Origin: Quercus robur | Taxonomy: Eukaryota; Streptophyta; Magnoliopsida; Fagales; Fagaceae | DNA: 64,000 bases | Reading direction: 5' to 3' | Assembly: GCF_932294415.1 (NCBI RefSeq) | Contig: NC_065536.1 | Location: forward strand, 53,664,354-53,728,353 | Shown: piece by piece, positions 46,561-56,981 of the stretch | Position numbering within the stretch: the stretch's first letter is position 1 | How the letters are laid out: each line of letters starts with the position of its first letter | The notes under the pieces: model-generated | Databases searched by the model: none | What the model was told of the DNA's origin: nothing | What the model saw: the letters and a program-made list of their open reading frames with translations, nothing else | Translations under genes and position numbers: made by a program

Positions 46561-49278
46561 TTAAATCCATTATTATAATTTCTATCTCTTTTATTTTATT
46601 TTTTTACTGAATTGAAAATATTTTTGGGCAGCTGAATTTGGAATTGGTTTTTTTTTTTGTTTAATATTGAAAAAAAGAAATACATGTGGAGCTATATATA
46701 TAGGAGAGAATCTCTATGGCTCTATGGTAATATAAAAAGGTAAGTTTGGTTGTACACCGAAAGCTGAAAGAAATGAAATAGGTGTGTTCATCTATATCTA
46801 TCTATGTGCTTTGCTTTGCTCTACCACTCCTCATGGGCAGCTGTCTGTATTTACTACTTTTTATTTGTTTGTGTCATTTAAATCAATTTGTGTTTTTCAA
46901 CGAATTTCATGGAACTGGAAGTTTGGGACTGTTCTCAGTGTTTTCTACTTTTGCTTTATGGACTAGTTTGGGGTAATGGGATTTTGATTAATATAATAAG
47001 CATCTTTGGATACTCTGACCAACTTCAATATTTGTTGAAAGCCTATGTGTATAATAGCTTTATGAGGTGACCCCCACATCCCACATCTTATTGTAATACA
47101 TGTTCATATCTCTGACTGTTTGATATTTAGGGGTTTATCTATAGTATAAAGAATAATAAATATGAAACATGATTCTAATTTTTTTAATGGGGGCTAGTTT
47201 GCCACTTTGCCTCTTTTTTTTTCTTGTTTTCAGAGAATTGCAATTAAGATTTTTGACCTCTTGTTTACTTTCAACTTTTAAAGATTTGTTGATCAAAAAG
47301 TATGGTCTAAAGGTTCTATGATTAATGTCTAAAATGTGAAAGGTACGTGATCAGGTCATTGTCTTATAGCTTTTGGATATTTCATTTAAGGATGATTAGG
47401 GAACATAATCCATCATCCATTTCATAATTCACATTAGATAAGAAACATAGGGTGGAAAATTTTCGTTTGAGCTAAACTTCTTTGATTCAGACCACTTTAC
47501 AAAGATTAGGTTGAGATAATTGAAACCTGGTTCAGGGCATGTTTGCCTTAAGTTTATTTTTCTTATTTTTATAAATTTTATTCAGCATAGGGACATCTAT
47601 TTATCTTAACTTTACTGGTTGGAGTAATTTAAAAACTGCAACTTGAGACCAAAATTCTTTAATTGTCAATATGCCAAAGTTGAAAGTGAAGAACCAACAG
47701 GGAGTTACCTAATCACTTATGACAAACAGGAAAAGTGAATTTCATAATCATAATACAGATCCAAAAGCCAAACAAGCAGATGATAAGAAAAATTATCAAA
47801 GCATTCATTTTGAAGTGTGCTTTGTTGCAATTTCTATCCAGTACAATGTAAGTTATAAGGTATGTTGTGTTACAGCTCTGCCAATTTGCATATGTATGTT
47901 GTACTGTGTGATGTCAATATTATTTAAAAGATTATATTGTTTGTAGAAAAGTTTGTTATTTTAGAACTTAATAATGCAGAGCATAAGTTTTAAGTTTTTG
48001 AAGTGTTTTGCTCTCCAATTAAGCTATTCTGTTAGGATTTGTGCACTTGCCTTTTTTTTTTTTAACAGTTATAGGTTCTTAAATCTGATTCTCTATATTA
48101 ATTTTTCGGACCATTCATTGATGTTATTGTTTAATTCTAGCTCATCATAAGTAGGAGTCAACCTCATGAAAATCTGTCATGTAAGCATTTATCCATCTAG
48201 CTCTCTCTTGCATTCAATGCTTTTTTTGGGATATAAGCATCCAACCTAAACCCAAAGCTGTTTTATCCTTGTTATTGAAAAATTATCAATTATCAATTAT
48301 CTAATTATAGTTGATAATTAGAATGACATCCATGTAAAAAGATAACATCTGGAATGCATATACACATACAATTGAAGTCCATGTAACAAGACCAAGCTCT
48401 AAAACAAAGCTGAAACATTGATATGCACCTACAATCATTTACATTATTACTCAACTTTCAGATAATAAGAAACCTCTCAAAGGTTCATTATATGATTATA
48501 TCATTTTTTTAGCATGTTGTTGTTTACTAGATTTTTTATTTATTTAATAAACTTATTATATATGATTTTGAATTTGCTGATATTGTCAGGTTGAACTAGA
48601 TGAGCCAAAGTTCTTGAATAATAATAGTTATATAAATAAATATCTAAGGCTCTATGCAAAGAGATTTGCTCTTATGAACATCTCCTTTTTTTTCAAGCTC
48701 TAATAGTTATATCATGTAAATGCAGATATTTCTGTTGCTAATGGAGTTGCAGAAGGGATAATAAGAAATTCCTACGAGTTAGAAGTTTCCCCAATTTAGA
48801 ACTTAAGAATGAATGAGCCAGAAATGCATATGCTTATGATTGTCTCTTTTTTCAATTGATGCCATGATGGTATTCAAATATAGATGTGAACAAGACACAT
48901 TGTAGTGGATATCTTTTTAAATGATTTTTTTCCCTTTTTAGATGGATTTCTTTGTAGTTTGTCTGCTTCTTTTAGATACTTTGCAACAAGTGACCGGCTT
49001 GTAGTTCAAGAAAGTGAGTTATATATCAATTCAAGTTATAAATATTATGAGATGAAAACTACCATATTTAGATCCAAGTGCAAGTAGGTGGTCTGATTTC
49101 TTTGGATCATCTATGGCACATTCAAATAGAATTAGTGAATTTTGTTATTTCAAATGTGAATTTATGGAAAAGTGATTTCTTAGTAAACAAATTGTGGCAT
49201 ATACATATGGAATATTTCCCTTGTCATTATATTAGTGGTATACTTCTCGATTTTAACTAACCTAGTAATCATAATAGA
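46561..49278. other. Interior of the 9-kb MULE, no gene recognised
   Basis: AT-rich, intron-like sequence. Short open exon-like bits bounded by AG (for example 48729-48800 and 48942-49016) have no recognisable family. They may be more of the captured gene. Confidence 0.4.
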
Positions 49279-49287
49279 TTTAATATA

Positions 49288-51102
49288 GGCGAAAATGCAC
49301 TTTTGGTCCCTACATTTTGGGCCTTGTTACAATTTGGTCCCTAAATTGATTTAGGTCCTAAGTCAGTCCCTGATTTTCAAAAATCGTTTTTAAAATAGTC
49401 CCTACCGTCAACCCAGTGACAGAAAATGCTGAGGTGGTAAACAGCGTGCCCTACTTGTTTTGTTGACATGGCGCTGACGTGGATAATAAAATATTATTAA
49501 AAAAAACTTATTTAGCATTTTTGAAATGCCACATCAAATTTAAATTAATAAAAAATTAAAACAAAATTCCAGGTCAGAATTTTTAAAATAAATAAATAAA
49601 TAAACATTAATTTAGTTAAATTAAGAAAAAAAAAAGTTTTTTCAGTTTAAAAATTTGAGTTTAAAAAATGGGTTTGTTTTTCATTATTTTTCGGAAGAAC
49701 ATTGTTCTTCTTCTTCCCCAGGACATGAACTTCATGCTTCATGTTCTTCCCCAAATCAAACCCAATAAATCCAAAAAATCAAACCCATAAACATCCGGTA
49801 AATCAAACCTAATAAATCCAAGAAATCAAACTCATAAACCACCCAATAAATCTAAGAAATCAAACCCATAAACATCCAGTAAATCAAACCCAATAAATCC
49901 AAGAAATCAAACCCATAAAACTCTAGTAAATCAAACCCAATAAATCCATGAAATAAATATACAAATCCACATCAAAAAAAGAAAAAAAAAAAAAAAAGAA
50001 AAAAAAAACCACAAGCACAAAACCAAACTCACCGAGACAACTCCATCTCCGAAACACAAACATGGCCACACCAATCTCCACGGCCACACCAATCTCCACC
50101 TCCACTATCGACCACCCACTCCTACAGAAACCCAGAAAAAAGCAGCTGTATCTCCGGCTCAACAACCACCCTTGCTACTTCACCACCAGCTCATGCTCCG
50201 ACCGTATCTCCATCCTCTCCCAACCCATACACCAAACCCAACCCAACAAAAAATCCAAATGCTCCGGCCGTATCTCCATCCTCTCCCAACCCGTACACCA
50301 AACCCAACCTAACAAAAATCCAAAGGCGGCTCCTGGCTCTTCGTCTCCCACGACCCAGCCGATCCCGACTCGGTCATCTCCCTCCTCTTCCCCGAGTCAC
50401 CAACTCGCTCCGAACCCGAGTCCGAACTCGTCCTCCGCTTCGAACCGCTCATCGTCGCCGTGGAGTGCAAAGACCTCGCCTCAGCTCAATCGCTGGTCTC
50501 CACAGCGAGGTCGGCCGGGTTCAGAGATTCCGGCATAACCAACGCGAACAACAAGCACGTGATCGTCGCGATCCGCTGCTCGATCCGGCTGGAGGTTCCG
50601 TTGGGGACCACCGAGTCCGTCATGGTCTCGCCGGAGTTCGTTCTCAAATCGTCCACGTGGCTAACGAGAAAATGGAAGAGACAGAGAAAGAGAGGATCTG
50701 GAAAAAAAGAAGAAGAAAGGAAACGAAAAGAAGAAAGATACAGAGAAATAGAGAATCTGAAAAAGTTTTTTCTTTTTTTTGTTTTTGATTTTGAATTTTT
50801 TCAGTTTAATTTTTTTAAAATTATTTTTATTTTTTTATTAATTAAAATGCTGACTTGTCATTAAAACGCTGACATGGATGCTGACCTGGTATTTTTAATA
50901 ATATTTTAATATCCACGTCAGCGCCATGTCAGCAAGTAGGACACGCTGTTTGCCACATCAGCATTTTCTGTCACTAGGTTAACGGTAGGGACTATTTTAA
51001 AAACGATTTTTGAAAATCAGGGACTGACCTAGGACCTAAATCAATTTATTGACCAAATTGTAACAAGGCCCAAAATGTAGGGACCAAAAGTGCATTTTCG
51101 CC
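49288..51102. mobile_element. Nested Pack-MULE, 1.8 kb
   Basis: Long terminal inverted repeats of about 210 bp (49288-49500 and 50892-51102) start GGCGAAAATGCACTTTTGGT. They are flanked by the exact 9-bp duplication TTTAATATA (49279-49287 and 51103-51111). The interior has a diverged tandem repeat of about 56 bp (about 49740-49950) and a GC-rich host-gene fragment (TYW3 domain). No transposase. This is the standard structure of a Pack-MULE, nested in the 9-kb MULE. Confidence 0.9.
50062..50700 (+). pseudogene. Captured TYW3-domain fragment (tRNA wybutosine synthesis)
   Basis: Three frames in order show the plant TYW3 domain. Frame of 50062: LNNHPCYFTTSSCSDRISIL, with the CS(D/G)RISILSQP segment duplicated. 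Frame of 50334: WLFVSHDPADPDSV, FRFEPLIVAVECKDL, GFRDSGIT and VIVAIRCSIRLEVPLG. Frame of 50465: VANEKMEETEK. The native domain sits at the N-terminus of the plant TYW2/3/4 fusion protein, which makes wybutosine at position 37 of tRNA-Phe. Two frame changes and the internal duplication mean this copy cannot make an intact domain. GC content is far above its surroundings, as expected for captured coding DNA. Confidence 0.82.
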
Positions 51103-51111
51103 TTTAATATA

Positions 51112-51779
51112 TTTAGAAGTAAAATCTACCCCCACCTCATTGTGTTAAATACATGTAAGTGCTCTATTAACTTGTTGGAATAACTCATAAAGCCTAGTTT
51201 GCCTATCCAAAAATCTATTCAAAAAGGCATTCATGGTTTCACAATGTTGTGTAGTCTTGTCCCGAGAAAAAAATGACTTCTCATGTAAGATAATCTTTTG
51301 CATGAATGTGCATGATTGTCCATAATATCTAGATTGATTATGATTGTCCTCTCCATTGATAATGATTATAATGGAACAATAAAAATTATTTTTAGCAATA
51401 TGATAAATTCATATTTTGCAAGTTCAAGTTGTTACTAATAGCAAATTATTAGTTGGCTATGATGACAGATTTTTACCCATTATCTTGTCAATTAGGTTAT
51501 CAATGGCTTTTTCATTACCTCGTGTATCTATTAAAAATGTTACTAAAATTAAAATGTAGAAGGTTTAAGAAAAATAATAATTGGAAAATATATTTTATGA
51601 TCTTAAATTCAAATTCAAATTTAGGTATCCAAACAATGAAATTTCAAATCATTCGTTATATAAGAAGACCCAAATACGGAATTTTAAAATTAATAGATTT
51701 CAAAGCAGGGCATTTTACATCCTTGGTTCAAAATAATCCAAATCCAAATGTTGCCATCCAAATGAATTTCAAATATTTC
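51112..51779. other. Interior of the 9-kb MULE, no gene recognised
   Basis: AT-rich. An open frame at 51453-51827 is Lys/Asn/Ile-rich with no family features and is probably chance. Confidence 0.45.
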
Positions 51780-52205
51780 GGTAATTTTTTAGGTTCTAAG
51801 GTAATCTGGTCATTATTTAGGTTTTAGGGGTTTTCGGTAATTTTCTAGGTTTCAAGGCTATTATAGTCATTTTTTAGATTCTAAGGGTTTTTTTTTTTTT
51901 TGGTCATTTTTTATGTTCTATTGGTATTTCGGTCATTTTATAGGTTTTAATGGCATTATAGTCATTTTTTTGGTTTTAAGGGTATTTCGGTCACTTTTAG
52001 GTTTCAAGAGGTACTTCGATAATTTTTTAGGTTTTAGGGTCATTCGGTCATTTTTTAGGTTCTAAGGGTATTTTAATTATCTTTTAGGTTCTAAGAGTAT
52101 TCCGGTAATTTTAGAGGATTTCGAGGGTATTTGGGCCATTTTATAAGTTTCAGAGTATTTTAGTCATTTTTAAGATTTCTAGTCATTTTGGTCATTTGTG
52201 GCAAA
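51780..52205. repeat. Degenerate 35-40-bp tandem repeat
   Basis: The unit GGTCATTTTTTAGGTTCTAAGGGTATTTC recurs about ten times with many substitutions and small length changes. Confidence 0.8.
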
Positions 52206-54540
52206 AATACTATCATATGTAATGTTTGTGCTACTTAATGTGATAATAAAACCATCAAATGTGAGGAAAAATAAAATAAAATGAGGAAACTATCGAATGT
52301 GACAAAAGTACTGTCACATGTGATGTTGGTACTGTCCAATGTGACGATGGAACTGTTAAATGTGAGTAAAAATTAAAGTACCATCGAATATGAGAAAAGT
52401 ACGGTCAAATAAGATGTTAGTATTGCTCAATGTGACAATGAAACCATCAAATGTGAGGAAAAAAAAATAAAGGAATCACCGAATGTTGTGATGGTGGTAG
52501 CTTCCACTGAATGTGATGGAAGCTACCAAGGGAGATATGTAGGAAGTTAATTGGTATACCAATTAAGTGTGGAAGAAACCAAGATAAATCCAGCTGATTT
52601 TTTTTGTGAACAAAAGTAATTATTGTGGTTGGGCTAATTTCTTGGGATGCCTTTTTTTTTTTTTTTTTTTTTTTTTGGTTTTTAGATCTAAATTTTTTAA
52701 TAACTTAAAAAAAAAAATTACTATTGTGATGAGCGGTTATTAGTAAGTAAAAAAGTGATTTCAGTGGTGGGCCCAAATGTAAAATTATGGTCAGATGTGA
52801 TATTGGTACTATCTACTGTGATGATTGAACTATCAATTGTAAGAAAAAAAAAATAGGGTACCACCAAATTTGACAAAAGTACAATTAGAAGCGATGTTGG
52901 TACTGCCCAATGTAATATTAGAACTGTCAAATTTGAGAATAAAAAATAGGGTACCACTAAATGTGACAAAAATAGAGTTAGATGCGATGTTGGTACTACT
53001 TAATGTGACAATGGAACCATCAAATTTGAGAAAAAAAATAAAGGAACCATTATATGTGACAGAACAACTGTCAAATTTGATATTGAAACAGCACAATGTG
53101 ATAATGGAACCATCAAGTTTGAAAAATAAATAAAGGAACCACTAAATGTAACAAAAGAACTGCCAAATGTAATGTTGGAACTACACAATGTAACGATGGA
53201 ACCGTCAAATGTGAGAAAAAAAAATAAGAGAACTACCGAATGTGACAAAAGAACTGTCAAATATGATATTAGAACTGCACAATGTGAGGACGGAAGCGTT
53301 AAATGTGAGAAAAAAGTAAGAGAAACACAAAATGTGAGAAAAGAACTGTCACATGTAATGTTGAAACTACACAATGTGGGGATGAAACTGTCAAATGTGA
53401 GAAAAAAAATAAGAGAACCACCGAATGCGACAAAAGAACTGTCACTTGTGATGTTGAAACTACATAATATGAGAATGAAACTGTCAAATGTGAGAAAAAA
53501 AGTAAGGAAACTAACCAATGTGACAAAAGAACTATCACATGTGACAAAAATAGAGCAGATGTGATGTTGGTACTGCTTAATATGACAATGAAATCATCAA
53601 ATTTGAGAAAAAAAATGAAGGAACCACTATATGTGACAAAAGAATTGTCAAATGTGATATTGGAACTGCACAATGTGATAATGAAACCGTCAAATGTGAG
53701 AAAAAAAATAAGGAAACCACCGAATGTGACAAAAGTACAGTCACATGTGATGTTGGTACTGCGCAATGTGAGGATGGTACCATAAAATGTGAGGAAAAAA
53801 ATAAGGGAATCACCGAATGTGACAAAAGTACAGTCACATGTGATGTTAGTATTGTGCTTTGTGAGACTGGTACCATAAAATGTGAGGAAAAAAATAAGAG
53901 AACTACCGAATGTGACAAAAGTACAGTCACATATGATGTTAGTACTGTACAATGTGAGGATAGTACCATCAAATGTAAGAAAAAAAAAATAAAGGAACCA
54001 CCAAATGTGACAAAAGTACAGTCACATGTGATATTGGTACTGTACAATGTGAGGATGGTGCCATCAAATGTGAGAAAAAAATAAAGGAACCACCGAATGT
54101 GACAAAAGTACAGTCACATGTGATGTTGGTACTGTGCAATGTGAGGATGGTACCATCAAATGTGAGAAAAAAATAAGGGAATCACCGAATGTGACAAAAG
54201 TACAATCACATGTGATGTTAGTATTACATAATGTGAAGATGGTACTATCAAATGTGAGAAAAAAAAAAAAAACCATCGAATGTGACAAAAGTACAGTCAC
54301 ATGTGATGTTAATACTACACAATGTGAGGATGGTACCATCAAATGTGAGAAAAAAAATAAAAAAACCACCAAATGTGACAAAAATACAGTCACATGTGAT
54401 ATTAGTACTGCACAATGTGAGGAAGGTACCATCAAATGTGAGAAAAAATAAGGGAACCACAGAATGTGACAAAAGTACAATCACTTGTGATGTTAGTACT
54501 ACACAATGTGAAGATGATACTATTAAATGTAATGTTTTGG
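52206..54540. repeat. 93-bp minisatellite, about 25 units
   Basis: The unit contains GAATGTGACAAAAGTACAGT, CACATGTGATGTTGGTACTG, AATGTGAGGATGGTACCATC and AAATGTGAG with an A-run. The period is 92-95 bp (for example TGTGAC at 53725, 53818, 53911, 54006 and 54098). Units at the right are most alike and those at the left most diverged, so the array probably expanded from the right. Many overlapping open frames on both strands result from the period of about 93 (divisible by three) and are not genes. Confidence 0.93.
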
Positions 54541-54796
54541 TAACCTAATATAGCAGGTTGCCTACTAGTGGGTACCGTACCAAAAAAAAAAGAGGGGGTA
54601 ACGTAGAATTACCCTAATTTTGGGTGTGAGTTTCTAAAATGTTAATGCTCTAAATAAATAATAGTAGACTTTTAAATATTCTTTTTTTTAAGAAAGTATG
54701 ACTTTTTAATTTCCCCCAAAAAATATGGCGCGTTGGGGTAGTGTTGGTTAGTGGCAGCGGCGGCTGGTTGAAGGCCCACTATCTCTCCCTCGCTCT

Positions 54797-54840
54797 CTCT
54801 ATATAACTAAAGATTCCCCACTCACCTCTACAGCTACACA
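54797..54840 (+). promoter_or_regulatory. Core promoter of the SufE-like gene
   Basis: CTCTATATAACTAAAG with the TATA box at about 54800-54806, preceded by a CT-rich stretch. An expected start near 54830-54840 gives a 5' UTR of about 185 nt. The right end of the 9-kb MULE (54614) is only about 185 bp upstream of this TATA box. Confidence 0.65.
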
Positions 54841-55019
54841 CAACACAAGCTCTTAGATTCAGACAACAAACGACGCGCTCTTTAAGGATCTCCCTCCCAT
54901 TTACTAGCGCTCTCAACTATTCTATTCTTAACCAACTCTCTCTCTCTGACTTTTCACTTTCTCTTACATTAATTTTACTACTATACATTTTTTATTTTTT
55001 GTTCCTCAGAAACAACAAC

Positions 55020-55682
55020 ATGGTATCTGGTCTAACAACAACAACACTTTCTCTTTCTTCATCATCTTTTTTGTTTGGTTTTAGTTCCCTGAAATTTTCG
55101 CAGCGAACTAGGTTGAAGTTTATAGACAACGTGAACGAAAGAAAATTCACGTTCGCGCCTTTGAAATGCATTCGCGTATCGGGTTTCGATTCGTGCTCCG
55201 CCTCGACGGCGACGGAGGCTCCGTTAGCTCCGTCGTCGGAGCTGGTGTCCGACAAGCTCCACCGCCTGGCGACGGAGTTCAGGGCCCTGCACGAGCCAAT
55301 CGACCGGGTGAAGCGGCTGCTGCACTACGCGGCGATTCTTCCTCCGGCGGACGAGTCGAGGACTCGGGCGCCGGAGAACCGGGTCACGGGGTGCACGACC
55401 CAGGTGTGGGTGGAGGCCGAGTTGGACGAGTCGGGTCGGGTTCGGTTCCGGGCCGACAGCGACTCGGAGATTTCCAAAGGGTTCTGCTCGTGCTTGATTT
55501 ACGTGCTGGACGGGGCGGATCCGGAGGAGGTGGCCATGGTCAAGGCCGACGACTTGTCGGATTTGAACGTGGGCTTGCACGGCAAGTCGCATTCTAGAGT
55601 CAACACGTGGCACAATGTCCTCGTTGCTATGCAAAAGAGGGCCAAGGCTTTGCTTCCACAACAACCTCAGGTTAATTATTAG
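55020..55682 (+). CDS. SUFE2: SufE-like protein, plastid-targeted (SUFE2 type)
   Basis: Single-exon frame of 220 residues. Residues 1-60 are Ser/Thr- and Arg-rich with almost no acid, as in a plastid transit peptide. The SufE domain spans about 75-212: LATEFRALHEPIDRVKRLLHYA, the active-site Cys125 in RVTGCTTQVWV (the persulfide acceptor in SufE), RVRFRADSDSEISKGFCSCL, and LGLH-type helix DLNVGLHGKSHSRVNTWHNV. SufE takes sulfur from the cysteine desulfurase (NFS2 in plastids) and activates it for Fe-S cluster assembly. There is no C-terminal BolA domain (SUFE1) or NadA domain (SUFE3), so SUFE2 fits best. The start is the first ATG after the predicted leader. The coding GC is much higher than its flanks. 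The last codons (CAG/GTTAAT) include a possible splice donor, giving an alternative C-terminus. Confidence 0.9.
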   Translation: MVSGLTTTTLSLSSSSFLFGFSSLKFSQRTRLKFIDNVNERKFTFAPLKCIRVSGFDSCSASTATEAPLAPSSELVSDKLHRLATEFRALHEPIDRVKRLLHYAAILPPADESRTRAPENRVTGCTTQVWVEAELDESGRVRFRADSDSEISKGFCSCLIYVLDGADPEEVAMVKADDLSDLNVGLHGKSHSRVNTWHNVLVAMQKRAKALLPQQPQVNY

Positions 55683-55744
55683 CTAGTAACAATTACAGTT
55701 ACCGTTACAACTGCTTGTTTTTAAAGATTTCATTTTGTTTTTAT

Positions 55745-56660
55745 TCGGTTTTGGAATTTTGTTGTTTACTTTTGATGATGCATTAATAGTGTGAATAGGG
55801 AACAGTGAAAAAAGGGTAACTTTTTTTATTTTATTTTTTATGTAACTAGTAATAGAAGAAATGTATAAGATTTTATATCGTGAATGATCTTTAGGTCAAT
55901 GGACACTTTATTTTTTTAATTTTATTTTTTATGTAACTAGAAATAGAAGAAATGTATAAAATTTTGTATCGCGAATGATCTTCAGGTCAAGGGGCACTTC
56001 TAGTTGTTTTTATCGGAAATGTTCAAGTTCAAATCTCATTCCTCCACTTAACATGTATCCACACAAAAAAAAGATATATAAAAGATATTGAAGTATTAGA
56101 TTTGTTGTTTACTTTGATGGCGTTATAGATGGATGAGTTGGTATGTGAAGTTTTAGATTTTTTTCTGTATGCGTTGGTACTGTTTTTGTGTGAATAGGGA
56201 ATAGAGAAAAAAGGTTAATTTTTTATGTAACTAGAAATAGAAGAAATATACAATATTTTGCATCGTGAATGATCTTTAGGTTAACGGGCACTTTTGGTTG
56301 TTTTCAATTCAAATCCCCCTCCTCTACTTAAGATGTATATACAATAAAAGATATATAGAAGATATTGAAGTATTAGATTTGTTGTTTACTTTGATGGCGT
56401 TATAGATGGATGAGTTGGTAAAAGAATGTGAAATTTTAGATTTTGTTATGTATGAGTTGGTAGTGTGAATGGGGAATAGGGGAATTTTTTTTTTTTTTTT
56501 TTTTATAAGTGTATTTATTATGTAATTAGAAATAGAAGAATTGTAATTTTCAAAAAATGAAATAGAAGAAATATTTGAGATTGCATCACCAATAACTGTT
56601 TCTGTAAGAGATGTCCAAGGTTCAAATTCCCCTCCTCCACTTAAGATGTGTAAAAAATGA
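55745..56660. repeat. Three diverged direct repeats of about 290 bp
   Basis: Blocks with TTTGTTGTTTACTTTGATGG, GTGTGAATAGGGAA, TATGTAACTAGAAATAGAAG and AATGATCTTTAGGT recur in the same order from about 55757, 56102 and 56377. An extra partial copy of the middle part is at 55915-56000. Short B-box-like words (GTTCAAATC with CTCCTCCACTTAA) end each unit, so an old SINE may be part of the repeat. Confidence 0.6.
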
Positions 56661-56981
56661 ATAAGATTGCATTTGTTTGGGTTTCTTTTTTCAGTAGTTA
56701 CATTGGAAGAAGGATGATTTGAACCTTGGATGTCTCAGTTAGAGATATTAAGAGTTACCAATTGTGCAATAAGGCTCTTAGTGCATCTAATTGGGTTTCT
56801 CTTCATGTTTTAATCTTGCTATTTAGTAGATCTTTTCACTTTATGCATTTTGCCACCCAGGGGCTCAGAACATAGCAAGGTTCTTGTGTTATAATGTGTT
56901 GAAGGTTAAAGAACTTTTTACTGTAATTAACGACAAGAAAATAGGTGTTTTGTTGCTTATTTTTATTTTATATGGGTCCAG

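Larger units (their letters stand above)
45639..54614. mobile_element. 9-kb Mutator-like element (non-autonomous)
   Basis: Terminal inverted repeats of 48 and 47 bp (45639-45686 and 54568-54614) share GGGT.AT.CT, a CCCCTCTTTTTTTTT stretch and GGTACGGTACCCAC. They are flanked by the exact 9-bp duplication TAATTTTGG (45630-45638 and 54615-54623). The 9-bp TSD with inverted ends defines a MULE. There is no MURA-type transposase, so it depends on another element. Contents left to right: a captured host-gene 5' region and exon (about 45800-46560), unassigned AT-rich DNA, a nested MULE with a TYW3 capture (49288-51102), a 37-bp repeat zone and a 93-bp minisatellite running almost to the right end. 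Confidence 0.82.

Noticed and set aside
52721-54548. Many overlapping ORFs of 70-217 codons on both strands
   Set aside because: They are translations of the 93-bp minisatellite, with the same artefact of a period divisible by three.
55166-55664. 143- and 146-codon frames overlapping the SufE gene
   Set aside because: They are GC-rich shadow frames of the SUFE2 coding sequence, with no domain of their own.
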